This document shows, in pieces, positions 1 through 9,700 of a stretch of 64,000 nt of DNA. How positions within the stretch are numbered: the stretch's first letter is position 1; every line of letters starts with the position of its first letter. Source of the stretch: Sphingobacterium alkalisoli. Its GTDB lineage: Bacteria > Bacteroidota > Bacteroidia > Sphingobacteriales > Sphingobacteriaceae. Where the stretch lies: NCBI RefSeq assembly GCF_005049105.1, contig NZ_SUKA01000003.1:434001-498000 (forward strand). Direction: 5' to 3'. The notes below the pieces were generated by a model, which saw only the letters and a program-made list of their open reading frames with translations, made no database searches and was not told the origin of the DNA. The position numbers were made by a program, and so were the translations under genes.

Positions 1-1149
1 GAAACGAGGTTCACGCCCTACATACATATTTGAGGTACCCGATGCATAATAATTCGTTTGCTGCGAAGTCGTCCCGCTTTCAGAATAGCCCGAGGCACCA
101 TCGGTAATTGGTCTACCATTTGCCATAAAAAAGGCATCCACCAACTGCTGCGTTGGACCGAAAGCCGACCAGCCGCCTACATTTCGAGGTGATCCCATTT
201 TATCTGGACCAAAATTATCCGATACCCTCGCCATGATAACTTCGGAGTTCCAATCTGTAAGATGCACATTTTTCAAGGATTCAAATGGCTTAACTGCGCC
301 ATTGGCATCCCTTTCGATATAAAGGCTGTATTGTCCAAAATCGATCATTTCTTTAGCAGCATCAGCAGCAAGCTTCCACTTATTCATGTCATACTGCTGA
401 TTGATCAGTACAGTACCATCTAGGTTCTTAAAATCAGCATACTCCGTATTTCCGTTAAATAATGGACTAGCCGCGTATAATAACACCCTGGATTTAAATG
501 CCAAAGCCATGCCCTGATTAATTCTACCCCATTCGCGTGTGCTTACCGGAGTGGTAGGTAGATCTGGAATGGCTGTATTGATTTCATTAACCACATAGGC
601 CACGCATTCATCGTACGTGTTACGCGGTATGCTGATCTCTTCCAACGTTGCATCAGGCTCTAAGGGCACATCTGGCATAAGGATCACTGGGCCGTATTGC
701 ATCATGAGATTAGCATAAAAGTAAGCACGCAGAAAGCGGGCTTCTGCCTTCCATTTGGTTTTCTCCTGCTGCGGTACCTCCGGATTTTCGTCTACATGTT
801 GTATAAAGAAGGATGCAGAACGAATGCCCTGATAGTAATGTCCCCACCTGTTGAAGGCACCTGTATTTCTATCCCAGTTACCTATATTTAACTGAAAGGG
901 AGCCATGTCGTTATACGTAATATCGACATCATCCGATAAGCCTTCAAAGCTATTGTCAAAGCGCCAATCCATTTGCGAACGAATTCGGTTATATACGTTT
1001 GCCAAGTATTGTTCCGTCGTCGTCCGACGCTTAAATATATCGTCGATCTGTAGGCGATCATCGGGCACTTGATCGAAGAAATCTTTGTTGCAAGAACTGC
1101 ATATGAGCAGAAGCAATAATCCTATGTAAATTTTTATCGTTGTATTCAT
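1..1149 (-). CDS. SusD/RagB-family outer-membrane glycan-binding lipoprotein, partial (C-terminus beyond window)
   Basis: Surface lipoprotein that caps a SusC transporter and binds glycan. The reading frame is open from an ATG at 1149 to base 1, giving 383 residues with no stop, so the C-terminal part lies outside the window. The N-terminus is a short hydrophobic signal ending ICSSC with the lipid-modified Cys at about residue 20. The sequence then has the usual SusD TPR-like helices, including WGHYYQGIRSASFFIQ, the AEARFLRAYFYANLM helix and AFKSRVLLYAASPLF. It starts 11 bases after the stop of the SusC gene, so the two are cotranscribed. The family is clear. The substrate cannot be read from the sequence, but the neighbouring GH97 enzyme suggests an alpha-glucoside or alpha-galactoside. 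Confidence 0.93.
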   Translation of the reverse strand, partial: MNTTIKIYIGLLLLLICSSCNKDFFDQVPDDRLQIDDIFKRRTTTEQYLANVYNRIRSQMDWRFDNSFEGLSDDVDITYNDMAPFQLNIGNWDRNTGAFNRWGHYYQGIRSASFFIQHVDENPEVPQQEKTKWKAEARFLRAYFYANLMMQYGPVILMPDVPLEPDATLEEISIPRNTYDECVAYVVNEINTAIPDLPTTPVSTREWGRINQGMALAFKSRVLLYAASPLFNGNTEYADFKNLDGTVLINQQYDMNKWKLAADAAKEMIDFGQYSLYIERDANGAVKPFESLKNVHLTDWNSEVIMARVSDNFGPDKMGSPRNVGGWSAFGPTQQLVDAFFMANGRPITDGASGYSESGTTSQQTNYYASGTSNMYVGREPRF

Positions 1150-1160
1150 AATCAACAGAA

Positions 1161-4100
1161 TTAAAAAGTGATGTTCAGTCCTAAGCTATAGGTTTTAATA
1201 TTTGGATAACGATCTCCCGCACCACTACCCAGCTCTGGATCAAACATTTTGAACGGGCTAAACGTAAGTAAGTTATAACCGATAAAGTAGATCCGTGCAT
1301 TTTCTACACCCCACCCGCTAAAGCGACCTCTAGGAATAGTATAGCCAAAATCTAGTGTTTTCAGACGTAGAAAACGGCCGTTTTGTACCCAGTGACTGCT
1401 TGGTGCTGAATAATTTTGATTGATATCTCCATAAGACAAACGAGGATAGAATGCATCTTGTCGTTGATCATCCTCTGTCCAGCGATCATCTATATTATTA
1501 AATAAGCTTCCTCGTGCAGATCCTGCACGGAACGGCATAAAGGTAGTTGACATTGAAAATTCTACCCGATCGGTTCCCTGAAAAAATGCACCCAATGAGA
1601 AGCCTTTGTAGGCTGTCGTAAAACCAAATCCGTAAAGAATTTGTGGCACATGGTCAAGTCCGATCGCTGTCTGATCGTTTCCGTCAATAACACCGTCACC
1701 GTTTAAATCCCGAAATTTTAAATCTCCTGCCTGCACCACACCTGCTGTACGGGCAACTGATGGATCCTCAATTTCTTCCTGTGTATAGAAACCTTCCGCT
1801 ATATAGCCAAAGCGCTGAAAAAGACGATGTCCACGTTTTTCCATCCAAGGATAAGGTTTAGCCGGTTCGTCATTTTCGATCAGCTTGTTCGCATTGTAGG
1901 TAAATGTGCCTCGGAATGTCGCTCCCCATTCACCCCATTGCTTACTAAAATTGGCTGTTATATCAATACCTTTGTTTTCCGATATACCCAAGTTTCCGAG
2001 TGGATTTGACCGCAGTCCCATGGAACCGGGTACCGAGGCACGTGAAAGGAAAATATTTTCTCTTCGTCTCTTAAACACATCGACCATCAGTTCTAATGCA
2101 TTATCAAAAGTTTTAAGTTCAAGTCCAATATTTGTATTCTTTTCCGTTTCCCAAGTTACGGTGGAAGCATACTCGCCAATATCCAGACCACCTATGTTGT
2201 TATCTCTGTTTTGGCCGTAGCTATATCCACCGGTATTTGCCACAGTGGCGATATATGCAAATCGTCTACCATCTTCATTACCATCCAGTTTACTGCTTCC
2301 CACCAGACCATATGAGGCTCTAATCTTCAACAGCTGAATCACATTGGACATATTTCCCCAAAATTTTTCATTGGAGGGTACCCATCCGATGGCGTAGGAT
2401 GGAAAAATTCCATAACGGGTTTCAGGTGCGAAGTTCTCGGATCCGTTATACCCAAAGCTCACTTCTGCTAAATATTTATCTTCAAATGCATAGCTTCCCC
2501 GACCGACAATACCGCGGCTCCGATAAGGGATCGAGCCCATTAGATTGTCGGCAGTTGCACTGACTCGGTCGGACTGGTTATACAAGAATAACCCATTTAC
2601 AGAATGTCCCCCGAAGTCGCGGCTGTAGTTAATGGCCGATTCGAGGTAGAATTGCCTCCGTCCGCCATTGCTTCGACCAAACTCAAGGTAATCTTTACCA
2701 TTGCCTCCGTCCGTCCGTTCATAGATCAACTCTCCGTTCTCATCACGTTCTCTAGCATAATAGGTATAGGGGACTTTGGATCTATTTAATCGATTGGTAT
2801 TTTGCGCATCAAAAGAGTATAAAACCCTAGCCGAAAGTCCTTCCGTTAAGAAATCCAGCTTTTGCTTCACATGAATATCCGACATCATTTGGTTTTCATA
2901 GGTCGTCGCATAACCGCGATTTGTAAGTAACCCATAAGGATTACTCAAGCCTCCACCCGTAGATACAAAAGGTTCCGATCCATCCGGATATTTCACAGGG
3001 TATAGGATAGGGTATAAATTAAAGACGGAAGCGAAGATCGAATTAGTTCCCGTACCCGGATAGTTACCATTGGAGATCCAGCCTTTTATTCCTAAATCCA
3101 CAGTCGTTGTTTTTGTGGCATGCACAGTTAGTGCGGAGGTAAAGTTATAGCGTTTGTACGCAATTTCAGAATTATACTGTGAAAGACCGTCTGTTTTAAA
3201 CAGACCTTTTTCATCGTAATAGCCAGCAGATACATAATAGTTCATGCGAGCCGCCCCACCACGGATACTTAAGTTAGCTTTCCGGTTGTTACCGAATCGA
3301 TTAAAGATCTCCTGAAACCAATCTACATCAGGGTAAAGCATTGGATCTTCCTGGGTCAGCGTTTTTCGGATCAATTCTTCTGAATAGATTGGCGAATCTC
3401 CCCGCGTTACATTGGCTTCGTTGGCCATTTGCATATAGGTAACTCCGTCTACCATATCTGGCACGCGGGTAAATTCGGTAATGCCCTGGTAGTAATCGAC
3501 GTCTATCCGCGGCTTTTCCAGAGCCAAGCCTTTTTTTGTTGTAATCAAGATAACACCATTTGCCCCGCGCACACCGTACACCGAAGTAGAGGATGCATCT
3601 TTTAATATATTAAATGATTCAATATCATTTGGGTCGATGTTACTGAAACTCCGCTCGACTCCATCCACCAGCACAAGCGGACTGGAATTATTTAAGGTAT
3701 TGAATCCACGGATCCAGAGCTGCGCACCATCAAGTCCCGGCTCGGCACTACGTTGCATGCCTACTACTCCCGAAACTCGGCCTGCCAATACCGTGCTGAT
3801 ATTCGCTACTGGCTGCTTCAACTCCTTTACATCCAAGTTTGACTGTGCACCTAGGGTCTGGATTTTCTTCTGCGTTCCGTACCCTACTACCACCACTTCC
3901 TCTAGATCATCTGCAGACTCCTCGAGCTGCACATCTATCGCCGGCCGGCCGACTACAGATTGATCTAGCTGTTTAAAGCCGACAATCGTAAATCGAACGG
4001 TCTTGGCTTCGTCGGGAATACGAAATTCATATTCCCCATTTTGGTCCGTTTGTGTCGATACAGAGAAGTCGACAATGGAAACTGTAACACCTACGAGCGG

Positions 4101-4310
4101 TGCACCATCCGTCGTCGTCACCCTACCCGATAAGGTACGTTGCTGCTGTCTACTTACCAGCTCGTCAGTTTCCTTTTTTACTACATTAGATGATTCCCCG
4201 AGGGCTCGGTCCACGCTTATCAGCGAGAGAAGTATCATCATCCCTAACGGCGTACCCACTTTAATACCCCGTTTGATCCTGCGAATTTTGTTAAAATCCT
4301 TTTTCTTCAT
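1161..4310 (-). CDS. SusC/RagA-family TonB-linked outer-membrane transporter
   Basis: TonB-dependent beta-barrel that imports oligosaccharide with its SusD partner. It is 1049 residues, normal for SusC. A long basic N-terminus and signal segment come first, then a carboxypeptidase-regulatory-like domain (about residues 58-130, with SGRVTTTDGAPLVGVTVSI). A TonB-box-like EEVVVVGYGTQKK follows, then a plug with LVLVDGVERSFSNIDPNDIE and GANGVILITTKKG. The barrel ends in an aromatic-rich strand, SLGLNITF. There is no STN domain, so direct sigma/anti-sigma signalling is not expected. The gene lies between GH97 (upstream, 131-base gap) and SusD (downstream, 11-base gap). The upstream gap holds a small 6-bp stem at 4372-4387 and no convincing promoter. 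Confidence 0.95.
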   Translation of the reverse strand: MKKKDFNKIRRIKRGIKVGTPLGMMILLSLISVDRALGESSNVVKKETDELVSRQQQRTLSGRVTTTDGAPLVGVTVSIVDFSVSTQTDQNGEYEFRIPDEAKTVRFTIVGFKQLDQSVVGRPAIDVQLEESADDLEEVVVVGYGTQKKIQTLGAQSNLDVKELKQPVANISTVLAGRVSGVVGMQRSAEPGLDGAQLWIRGFNTLNNSSPLVLVDGVERSFSNIDPNDIESFNILKDASSTSVYGVRGANGVILITTKKGLALEKPRIDVDYYQGITEFTRVPDMVDGVTYMQMANEANVTRGDSPIYSEELIRKTLTQEDPMLYPDVDWFQEIFNRFGNNRKANLSIRGGAARMNYYVSAGYYDEKGLFKTDGLSQYNSEIAYKRYNFTSALTVHATKTTTVDLGIKGWISNGNYPGTGTNSIFASVFNLYPILYPVKYPDGSEPFVSTGGGLSNPYGLLTNRGYATTYENQMMSDIHVKQKLDFLTEGLSARVLYSFDAQNTNRLNRSKVPYTYYARERDENGELIYERTDGGNGKDYLEFGRSNGGRRQFYLESAINYSRDFGGHSVNGLFLYNQSDRVSATADNLMGSIPYRSRGIVGRGSYAFEDKYLAEVSFGYNGSENFAPETRYGIFPSYAIGWVPSNEKFWGNMSNVIQLLKIRASYGLVGSSKLDGNEDGRRFAYIATVANTGGYSYGQNRDNNIGGLDIGEYASTVTWETEKNTNIGLELKTFDNALELMVDVFKRRRENIFLSRASVPGSMGLRSNPLGNLGISENKGIDITANFSKQWGEWGATFRGTFTYNANKLIENDEPAKPYPWMEKRGHRLFQRFGYIAEGFYTQEEIEDPSVARTAGVVQAGDLKFRDLNGDGVIDGNDQTAIGLDHVPQILYGFGFTTAYKGFSLGAFFQGTDRVEFSMSTTFMPFRAGSARGSLFNNIDDRWTEDDQRQDAFYPRLSYGDINQNYSAPSSHWVQNGRFLRLKTLDFGYTIPRGRFSGWGVENARIYFIGYNLLTFSPFKMFDPELGSGAGDRYPNIKTYSLGLNITF

Positions 4311-4441
4311 TGGTTATAGTTTATTCGTTAATTGGTAATTGTGCTCCTGCATAGAACAGGTTTACATCATACAGCAATAATTTGCTGATCATAAATAGTG
4401 TATTGAAAATTTGTCCTTACATCGTTTATCTTGGTTTTAAA

Positions 4442-6415
4442 TTATTGTAGTCTTTTATTGTTTACAGGCTCCAACACTGCTGCAAAACCCCCACTTTTAG
4501 CGAGCTTTATCGAAATGGAAGATGTGCTATTGACCTCCACCGATTTTTTCCGGTAATCCATAGCCTGTCCGACTGCATTAATACCATCCTCGAAACTGGT
4601 CATCCGGTAGGTTTTTCCTTCAGTCAGGAAAGTCAGTTTCTGTTCAAAATTCCGCCAATCCTCTTTGCTATTGGTCATACCGCCGATATACCACTTCTCG
4701 CCTTTTCGTTTAGCAACGATTACGTGTTCACCAACTTTAGCATCCAAGGCGACTGTTTCATCCCAGGTGGTCGGTACATTGGTAATGAAATCCGTACATT
4801 CTTCGTTTCTGTAATACATGGTGGGATTGTCTGCAAGCATCTGAATACCGCTTTCAAAAATGACAAACAATCCCATTTGGTATGCTCGGGTCCCAATACT
4901 TGCCGAGTTCGGACGCTCACTTCTATATACGTTCGGTTGCATACTTATCATGGCACCAGGCGTATAATCCATCGGTCCTACCGCGTTGCGGATGAAGGGA
5001 AGATAAACACTGTTATCGGGGTAGCATCCTCCCATTTGCTCCATTCCACGCACCCCCTCGTAAGAGATCACATTGGGATATTTATATTCCAGTCCGGCCG
5101 GCTTGAAGGATCCATGAAAGTCCACTAGCAAATTATGCTTTGCTGCAGTTTTTGCAATGCGTTCGTAATAATTAACCATCCATTGGTCACTTCGGTCCAT
5201 AAAATCAATCTTCACGCCCTTAACGCCCCACGACGCAAATTTTTCAAATAGCTCCAGATTTTTCTCCACCGTTAACCAGGTCAGCCATAAAAACACCCCT
5301 ACATTTCTCTCCTTACCATACTTGATGATTTCGTGAACGTCTACCTCCGGATTAGGAGTATACGGATCACGTGTATTTTTTGCCCAGCCTTCGTCCATGA
5401 TAATATAGGCCATACCAAATTTAGCGGCAAAATCAATAAAGTATTTGTAGGTATCTAGGTTATAGCCCGATACAAAATTTACATCAGGACCATAGGGCTT
5501 CGCACCATTCCACCATTCCCAACTTGCTTGACCTGGCTTTATCCATGATACATCGGATAAAACATTTTTTGTGGCCAACCTGTAGGTCATCGTATTTGTC
5601 AATATCTCTGTATCTTGCTTGGAAATCACAAAATAACGCCATGGAAAACTTCGTTGGCCAGCAGTCCGAGCTATGTAATCCGCTTCAGCTAAAATTTTTA
5701 CGCTTCGATCGCCATCATCCCCGAATTTGATGGGCACTTTCGGAAAGACTGATGTGATTCCATTTTGGCCGTTGCTTTTGACAAACATACAGGGGTAATC
5801 GCTTAGGTCTGACTCGGATACCAAAATTTTATAGGATTTTTTGGTATCGATCAACATAGGAAGTACGGCCATCTTATCCGTCGGCTTCCACTCCCTACTG
5901 TTAATATGCGAATAGATCTCTTCGTACGCCGTTTTGAAGCCGCCGGGTTGCTGTACATGTAACAATTGTTCGCTCGGAAAATTGATGTTCATCTCCTCTG
6001 ATACGATATTGATACTGTCTTTCATATCCGTAATAATCCGGTAGGCTACTCCATCGTTGTATGTACGGAATTCTACGGTATATTTATCTTTGAAATGCAA
6101 AAGAAGTTGGTTATACGTGTTTTCTACCGTGGAAAACTTCAATGGTACAATAGGTTTTAACTGTTCATTGATCTGTTTTTCTTTTTTGCTCAACAATTTT
6201 GGTCTATCACCCAATACTTTATCATCCAGGTGCAGACGTAGAAAATTGTCTTGCAGTAGTGTATCACTCTTACACCATACAGAATAATAAATTTTGTCGG
6301 TCAGCTTTATTTCGGTCGTCAAATCACCATTTGGTGATGTTAGTTTTATACCCTTTTGTGCATAAACTGTTGTAATCGCAACGGAAAGTAGGAAAACACA
6401 AGTAATCTTCTTCAT
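4442..6415 (-). CDS. Glycoside hydrolase family 97 enzyme (alpha-glucosidase/alpha-galactosidase)
   Basis: Periplasmic exo-acting alpha-glycosidase of the SusB family. The 657 residues begin with a signal peptide ending VYAQ. An N-terminal beta-sandwich (about 22-290) is followed by a (beta/alpha)8 barrel with SWEWWNGAKPYG, IIMDEGW (about 338-344), GVFLWLTW and GVKGVKIDFMDRSDQ. A C-terminal beta domain closes the protein. GH97 contains an inverting group (SusB) that uses Glu as base and a retaining group that uses an Asp nucleophile. The Asp in VKIDFMDR (about D404) fits the retaining group, with a candidate acid/base Glu near 453 in ISYEGVRGMEQ. A retaining alpha-galactosidase-type enzyme is therefore somewhat favoured; this is inference. 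It is first in the GH97-susC-susD operon and divergent from the hybrid regulator. Confidence 0.92.
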   Translation of the reverse strand: MKKITCVFLLSVAITTVYAQKGIKLTSPNGDLTTEIKLTDKIYYSVWCKSDTLLQDNFLRLHLDDKVLGDRPKLLSKKEKQINEQLKPIVPLKFSTVENTYNQLLLHFKDKYTVEFRTYNDGVAYRIITDMKDSINIVSEEMNINFPSEQLLHVQQPGGFKTAYEEIYSHINSREWKPTDKMAVLPMLIDTKKSYKILVSESDLSDYPCMFVKSNGQNGITSVFPKVPIKFGDDGDRSVKILAEADYIARTAGQRSFPWRYFVISKQDTEILTNTMTYRLATKNVLSDVSWIKPGQASWEWWNGAKPYGPDVNFVSGYNLDTYKYFIDFAAKFGMAYIIMDEGWAKNTRDPYTPNPEVDVHEIIKYGKERNVGVFLWLTWLTVEKNLELFEKFASWGVKGVKIDFMDRSDQWMVNYYERIAKTAAKHNLLVDFHGSFKPAGLEYKYPNVISYEGVRGMEQMGGCYPDNSVYLPFIRNAVGPMDYTPGAMISMQPNVYRSERPNSASIGTRAYQMGLFVIFESGIQMLADNPTMYYRNEECTDFITNVPTTWDETVALDAKVGEHVIVAKRKGEKWYIGGMTNSKEDWRNFEQKLTFLTEGKTYRMTSFEDGINAVGQAMDYRKKSVEVNSTSSISIKLAKSGGFAAVLEPVNNKRLQ

Positions 6416-6583
6416 TGATTATTATCTATTTTAAGTTTTTTATTTAGTAGCTTCTTATCCAGCCCACTCACATTGACGAAAATATGTATCGATGTAACGA
6501 TATGCCAGTTGATCGAGGCTATCCTTTCAGATTTATAATAGACCAAAAGTAGCGGATTGATAAACGAAATTGCCGCTCGATCC

Positions 6584-6636
6584 TGCCAAAAAGGTACACT
6601 TATTGGCCAGTTGTAAAAAAGTGCACCTTTTTGGCA
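6584..6636. promoter_or_regulatory. Long inverted repeat between GH97 operon and hybrid regulator gene (candidate regulator binding site)
   Basis: Two 18-base arms, 6584-6601 and 6619-6636, are inverted copies of TGCCAAAAAGGTrCACTT with a single mismatch (A/G). They are separated by 17 bases, which puts their centres 35 bp apart. The 6416-6776 intergenic region holds no gene. Its only other structure is a weak 6-bp inverted repeat at 6656-6674 (CTATGC/GCATAG). The position between divergent genes and the widely spaced arms fit a dimeric AraC-type DNA-binding output domain. Binding by the adjacent regulator is inference. Confidence 0.6.
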
Positions 6637-6776
6637 ACATATGGTACCGATAGTGCTATGCCGGGTTAGCATAGCGTGGCAGAAAACTGTATCTTTAAAT
6701 TCTATAAACCGTGTTCGCTTCCGTTCCCAAGCCGATTGTGTTTTTTAAACGTTTAGGGACGACAGCTCACTTTACA

Positions 6777-9700
6777 ATGCAGTTGCAAACCAACACTATG
6801 ATGATTTTTGGCAAATTAAGATACTTCGTAACCATCCTAATGTATACAACCTTCCTGCTGCCTTCCATGGCCCAGCAGTATAATCGTGCAACTATTTACC
6901 TCCCTAACAATGCTGTATTGTACTCCTTTCAAGATCATCAGGGGTATATGTGGTTCGGGACATACGATGGCCTGTCATTCTACAACGGAACTGAGGTGAT
7001 TACCTATAGACATGAACCCGCAAACCCCTTATCACTTTGTAGCAATATTATTTATAAAATTACTTCGGCGGATAAAGATCATCTATGGATTTCTACCACA
7101 ATGGGCCTAAATAAACTATCGTTGATAACACGCAAAATAACAGCTTCATACCCTGACTTGCCAAAGCTGGTACATATTGAATCCGATGCTGCTGGCGACA
7201 CATGGATGATCCCAGAAGATCGGGTACTACTCTATCATAAAGCATCTGCAAAAGCTGGGAAGGGCACCATTGATCGAATCGAAATTACAGACGAAAAGAT
7301 GACCTTACTCAACATAAACCAACTTTTCATTGTTGATTCAACGTTACTGATATTGAAAAATGATGGTCATTTATTTTCCAAAAACTTAAACGAAATCAAG
7401 GGAAGACCAAAAGTCAATGGTCAAGAAGTTCAAATACACCAACGGCGTATCGTCAAAGCGAGTTTATCGGGCAATGACCTGTACTTTATCGACGATCAAT
7501 TTAGTGTGTATCAATATGATCTGCTCACCTCACGCAAGCACCAGCTTGCAAATATCCGATCGATGGCCAACGAAGACTACGGATTCATTGCGCAAATCGA
7601 ATATTACGATAAAGCGGTATATATTGCATTAAAGAACTCCGGTGTATTAAAAGTTGGACGCGGCAGTGAAGATCCCACCGTTTGGGTCCGACCGGGGGTT
7701 TCCGTTTTTTGTTTGTTGGCAGATCGCTATCAAGATCTATTGTGGATTGGAACAGATGGTCAAGGCGTACAGCAGCATAGTGCCTCCACCCCCGTTTTTG
7801 GTGAAGTTAATTTATCCCAGGCCAATATTACAAACAAACCAGTTAGAACGATCTTAACCGACTCATTGGGTAGCATCTGGGTTGGCACTAATGGTGATGG
7901 GTTAATTAAGATAAGTAAAAATAATACACTAATAAACAGTCGAATAAATGAAAATAATATTAGGCGCTTCAACAAAAAAGAAGGACTGCTATCTTCTCAG
8001 ATTTTTGGTATGGCAAAAAGCGCTTATCATGATTTATTTTGGATCGGAACTGAAAAAGGATTATTCTATTATGACTATAAAAGTGGGCAAGTACGAGAGG
8101 CCATACACGAAAGTAAAGCTCCGCTTCTAGAAAGCATACATACTATCCTCGAAGTTAGCAATTCCAAGTTATGGCTAGCTTCCACCCGATTCGGATTGAT
8201 TGAAGTTTTTCTGGAGGAGGTCGCTGGCCATATACGCGTCAAGTCGGCAACAAATTACCTTATCCAAGGCAAGAATTTCGCCGGAAATGAGATTCAGTCC
8301 ATGGTATTTTCCGGGCCATCAAAATTAGTTATCGGCTTGCGGGGCGGTCAAGGTGTGGCAGAATTCGATATGGAAAAGAAACAGCATAAGTTCGTCTCTG
8401 TGATCGACCCAGAAAATAACGCCGCAATTACTGATATATTAAGTGTTTGGCGGGATCAAGGCAATGCCTATTATCTTGGCTCCACTTCCGGACTAACCTC
8501 CTTTACATATTCCCGAGGCGTAGCATCGGATATCAAACACTACAACAAGAAAGATGGACTGGTTAATGATATGATACATGGCATACTGGCCGACGAGCTG
8601 GGATATTTATGGCTAAGTTCCAGCAGGGGCCTAATAAAGTACAATCCGCAGAATGGACTGTTTCACAACTATATTGCGCCTACGCTGGAAATCAATGAAT
8701 TTTCGGACGACGCATTTTGGAAATGTCCGTATACCGGAAGGTTGTATTTTGGTGCCGTAAACGGCTTTGTATGGATTAACCCCCAGCAGTCACTGCAGCA
8801 GAAGCACGCACGCTCCAGAAATTTTCATTTCTTTGATATCAAGGTGAAGGGCGAAAGCCATCCACTTTCTGATTTCGAGTCTACATCAGCAAACGGGATC
8901 GAGATCCCCGCTTCTATACAATCCTTCAGCCTTTCATTCACCGTACTCGATTACCTTAACAAGGACTATGCATACAGCTATAAATTAGAGAATTATCACG
9001 ACGAATGGATCTCGATTTCAAATGCCAATCAGATCGATTTCATGAACCTTCCAGCCGGAAAATATGTATTAAAAGTACGTTACAAAAATGACGTTAACAC
9101 GGGTAACGAACAAACCGAATCCCTGTACATCACTAAATTGCCACCATGGTATAGCTCTACCGTCGCGCTAAGTATTTATGCCCTGCTACTAACTGCACTC
9201 GGCTTTTACGTGTATCAGGTTTCGAAGCGCATAGCACGCAGAAGACAGGAAGAAGCACAGAAAGAAATGATCAAAAATCAGCGAAAAGAACTTCTGGAGT
9301 CCAAACTCGCCTTTTTCACCAATATGACGCATGAGTTTTACACACCGCTGACCCTCATCAAGGGAATTTGTGAGGTATTGAAGGCAGGCGTCCCTCATTC
9401 CGATACGGAATATCAGGATCATCTCAATACATTAACAAGCAATACGGTGGCATTGGAGGGTTTGATCAGAGAACTGCTCAATATACATGATCCCGAAAAG
9501 CCTGCCCCCACCTATCATATCCAGAAAGATGTAAATCTTACCCCCCTAGCGGCGCAATACCTTAAGTCGTTTCGTTTAATCGCCGAAAAAGCAGGCATCA
9601 ATTATGTGGAGTGCATCTCCGCAGATCTGACTTGGAACACCGACACGGCATTTTTTCAGCGAATCCTAAACAACCTGGTTTCCAATGCATTTAAGTATAC

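Noticed and set aside
4372..4387. CAGCAA/TTGCTG 6-bp stem between GH97 and SusC as a terminator
   Set aside because: It is short, has no T-run and lies within an apparent operon. At most it is an intercistronic structure.
6412..6672. Open frame of 86 codons on the minus strand overlapping the GH97 start
   Set aside because: No family resemblance and a composition unlike the neighbours. It covers the intergenic inverted repeat and merely extends into the regulatory region.
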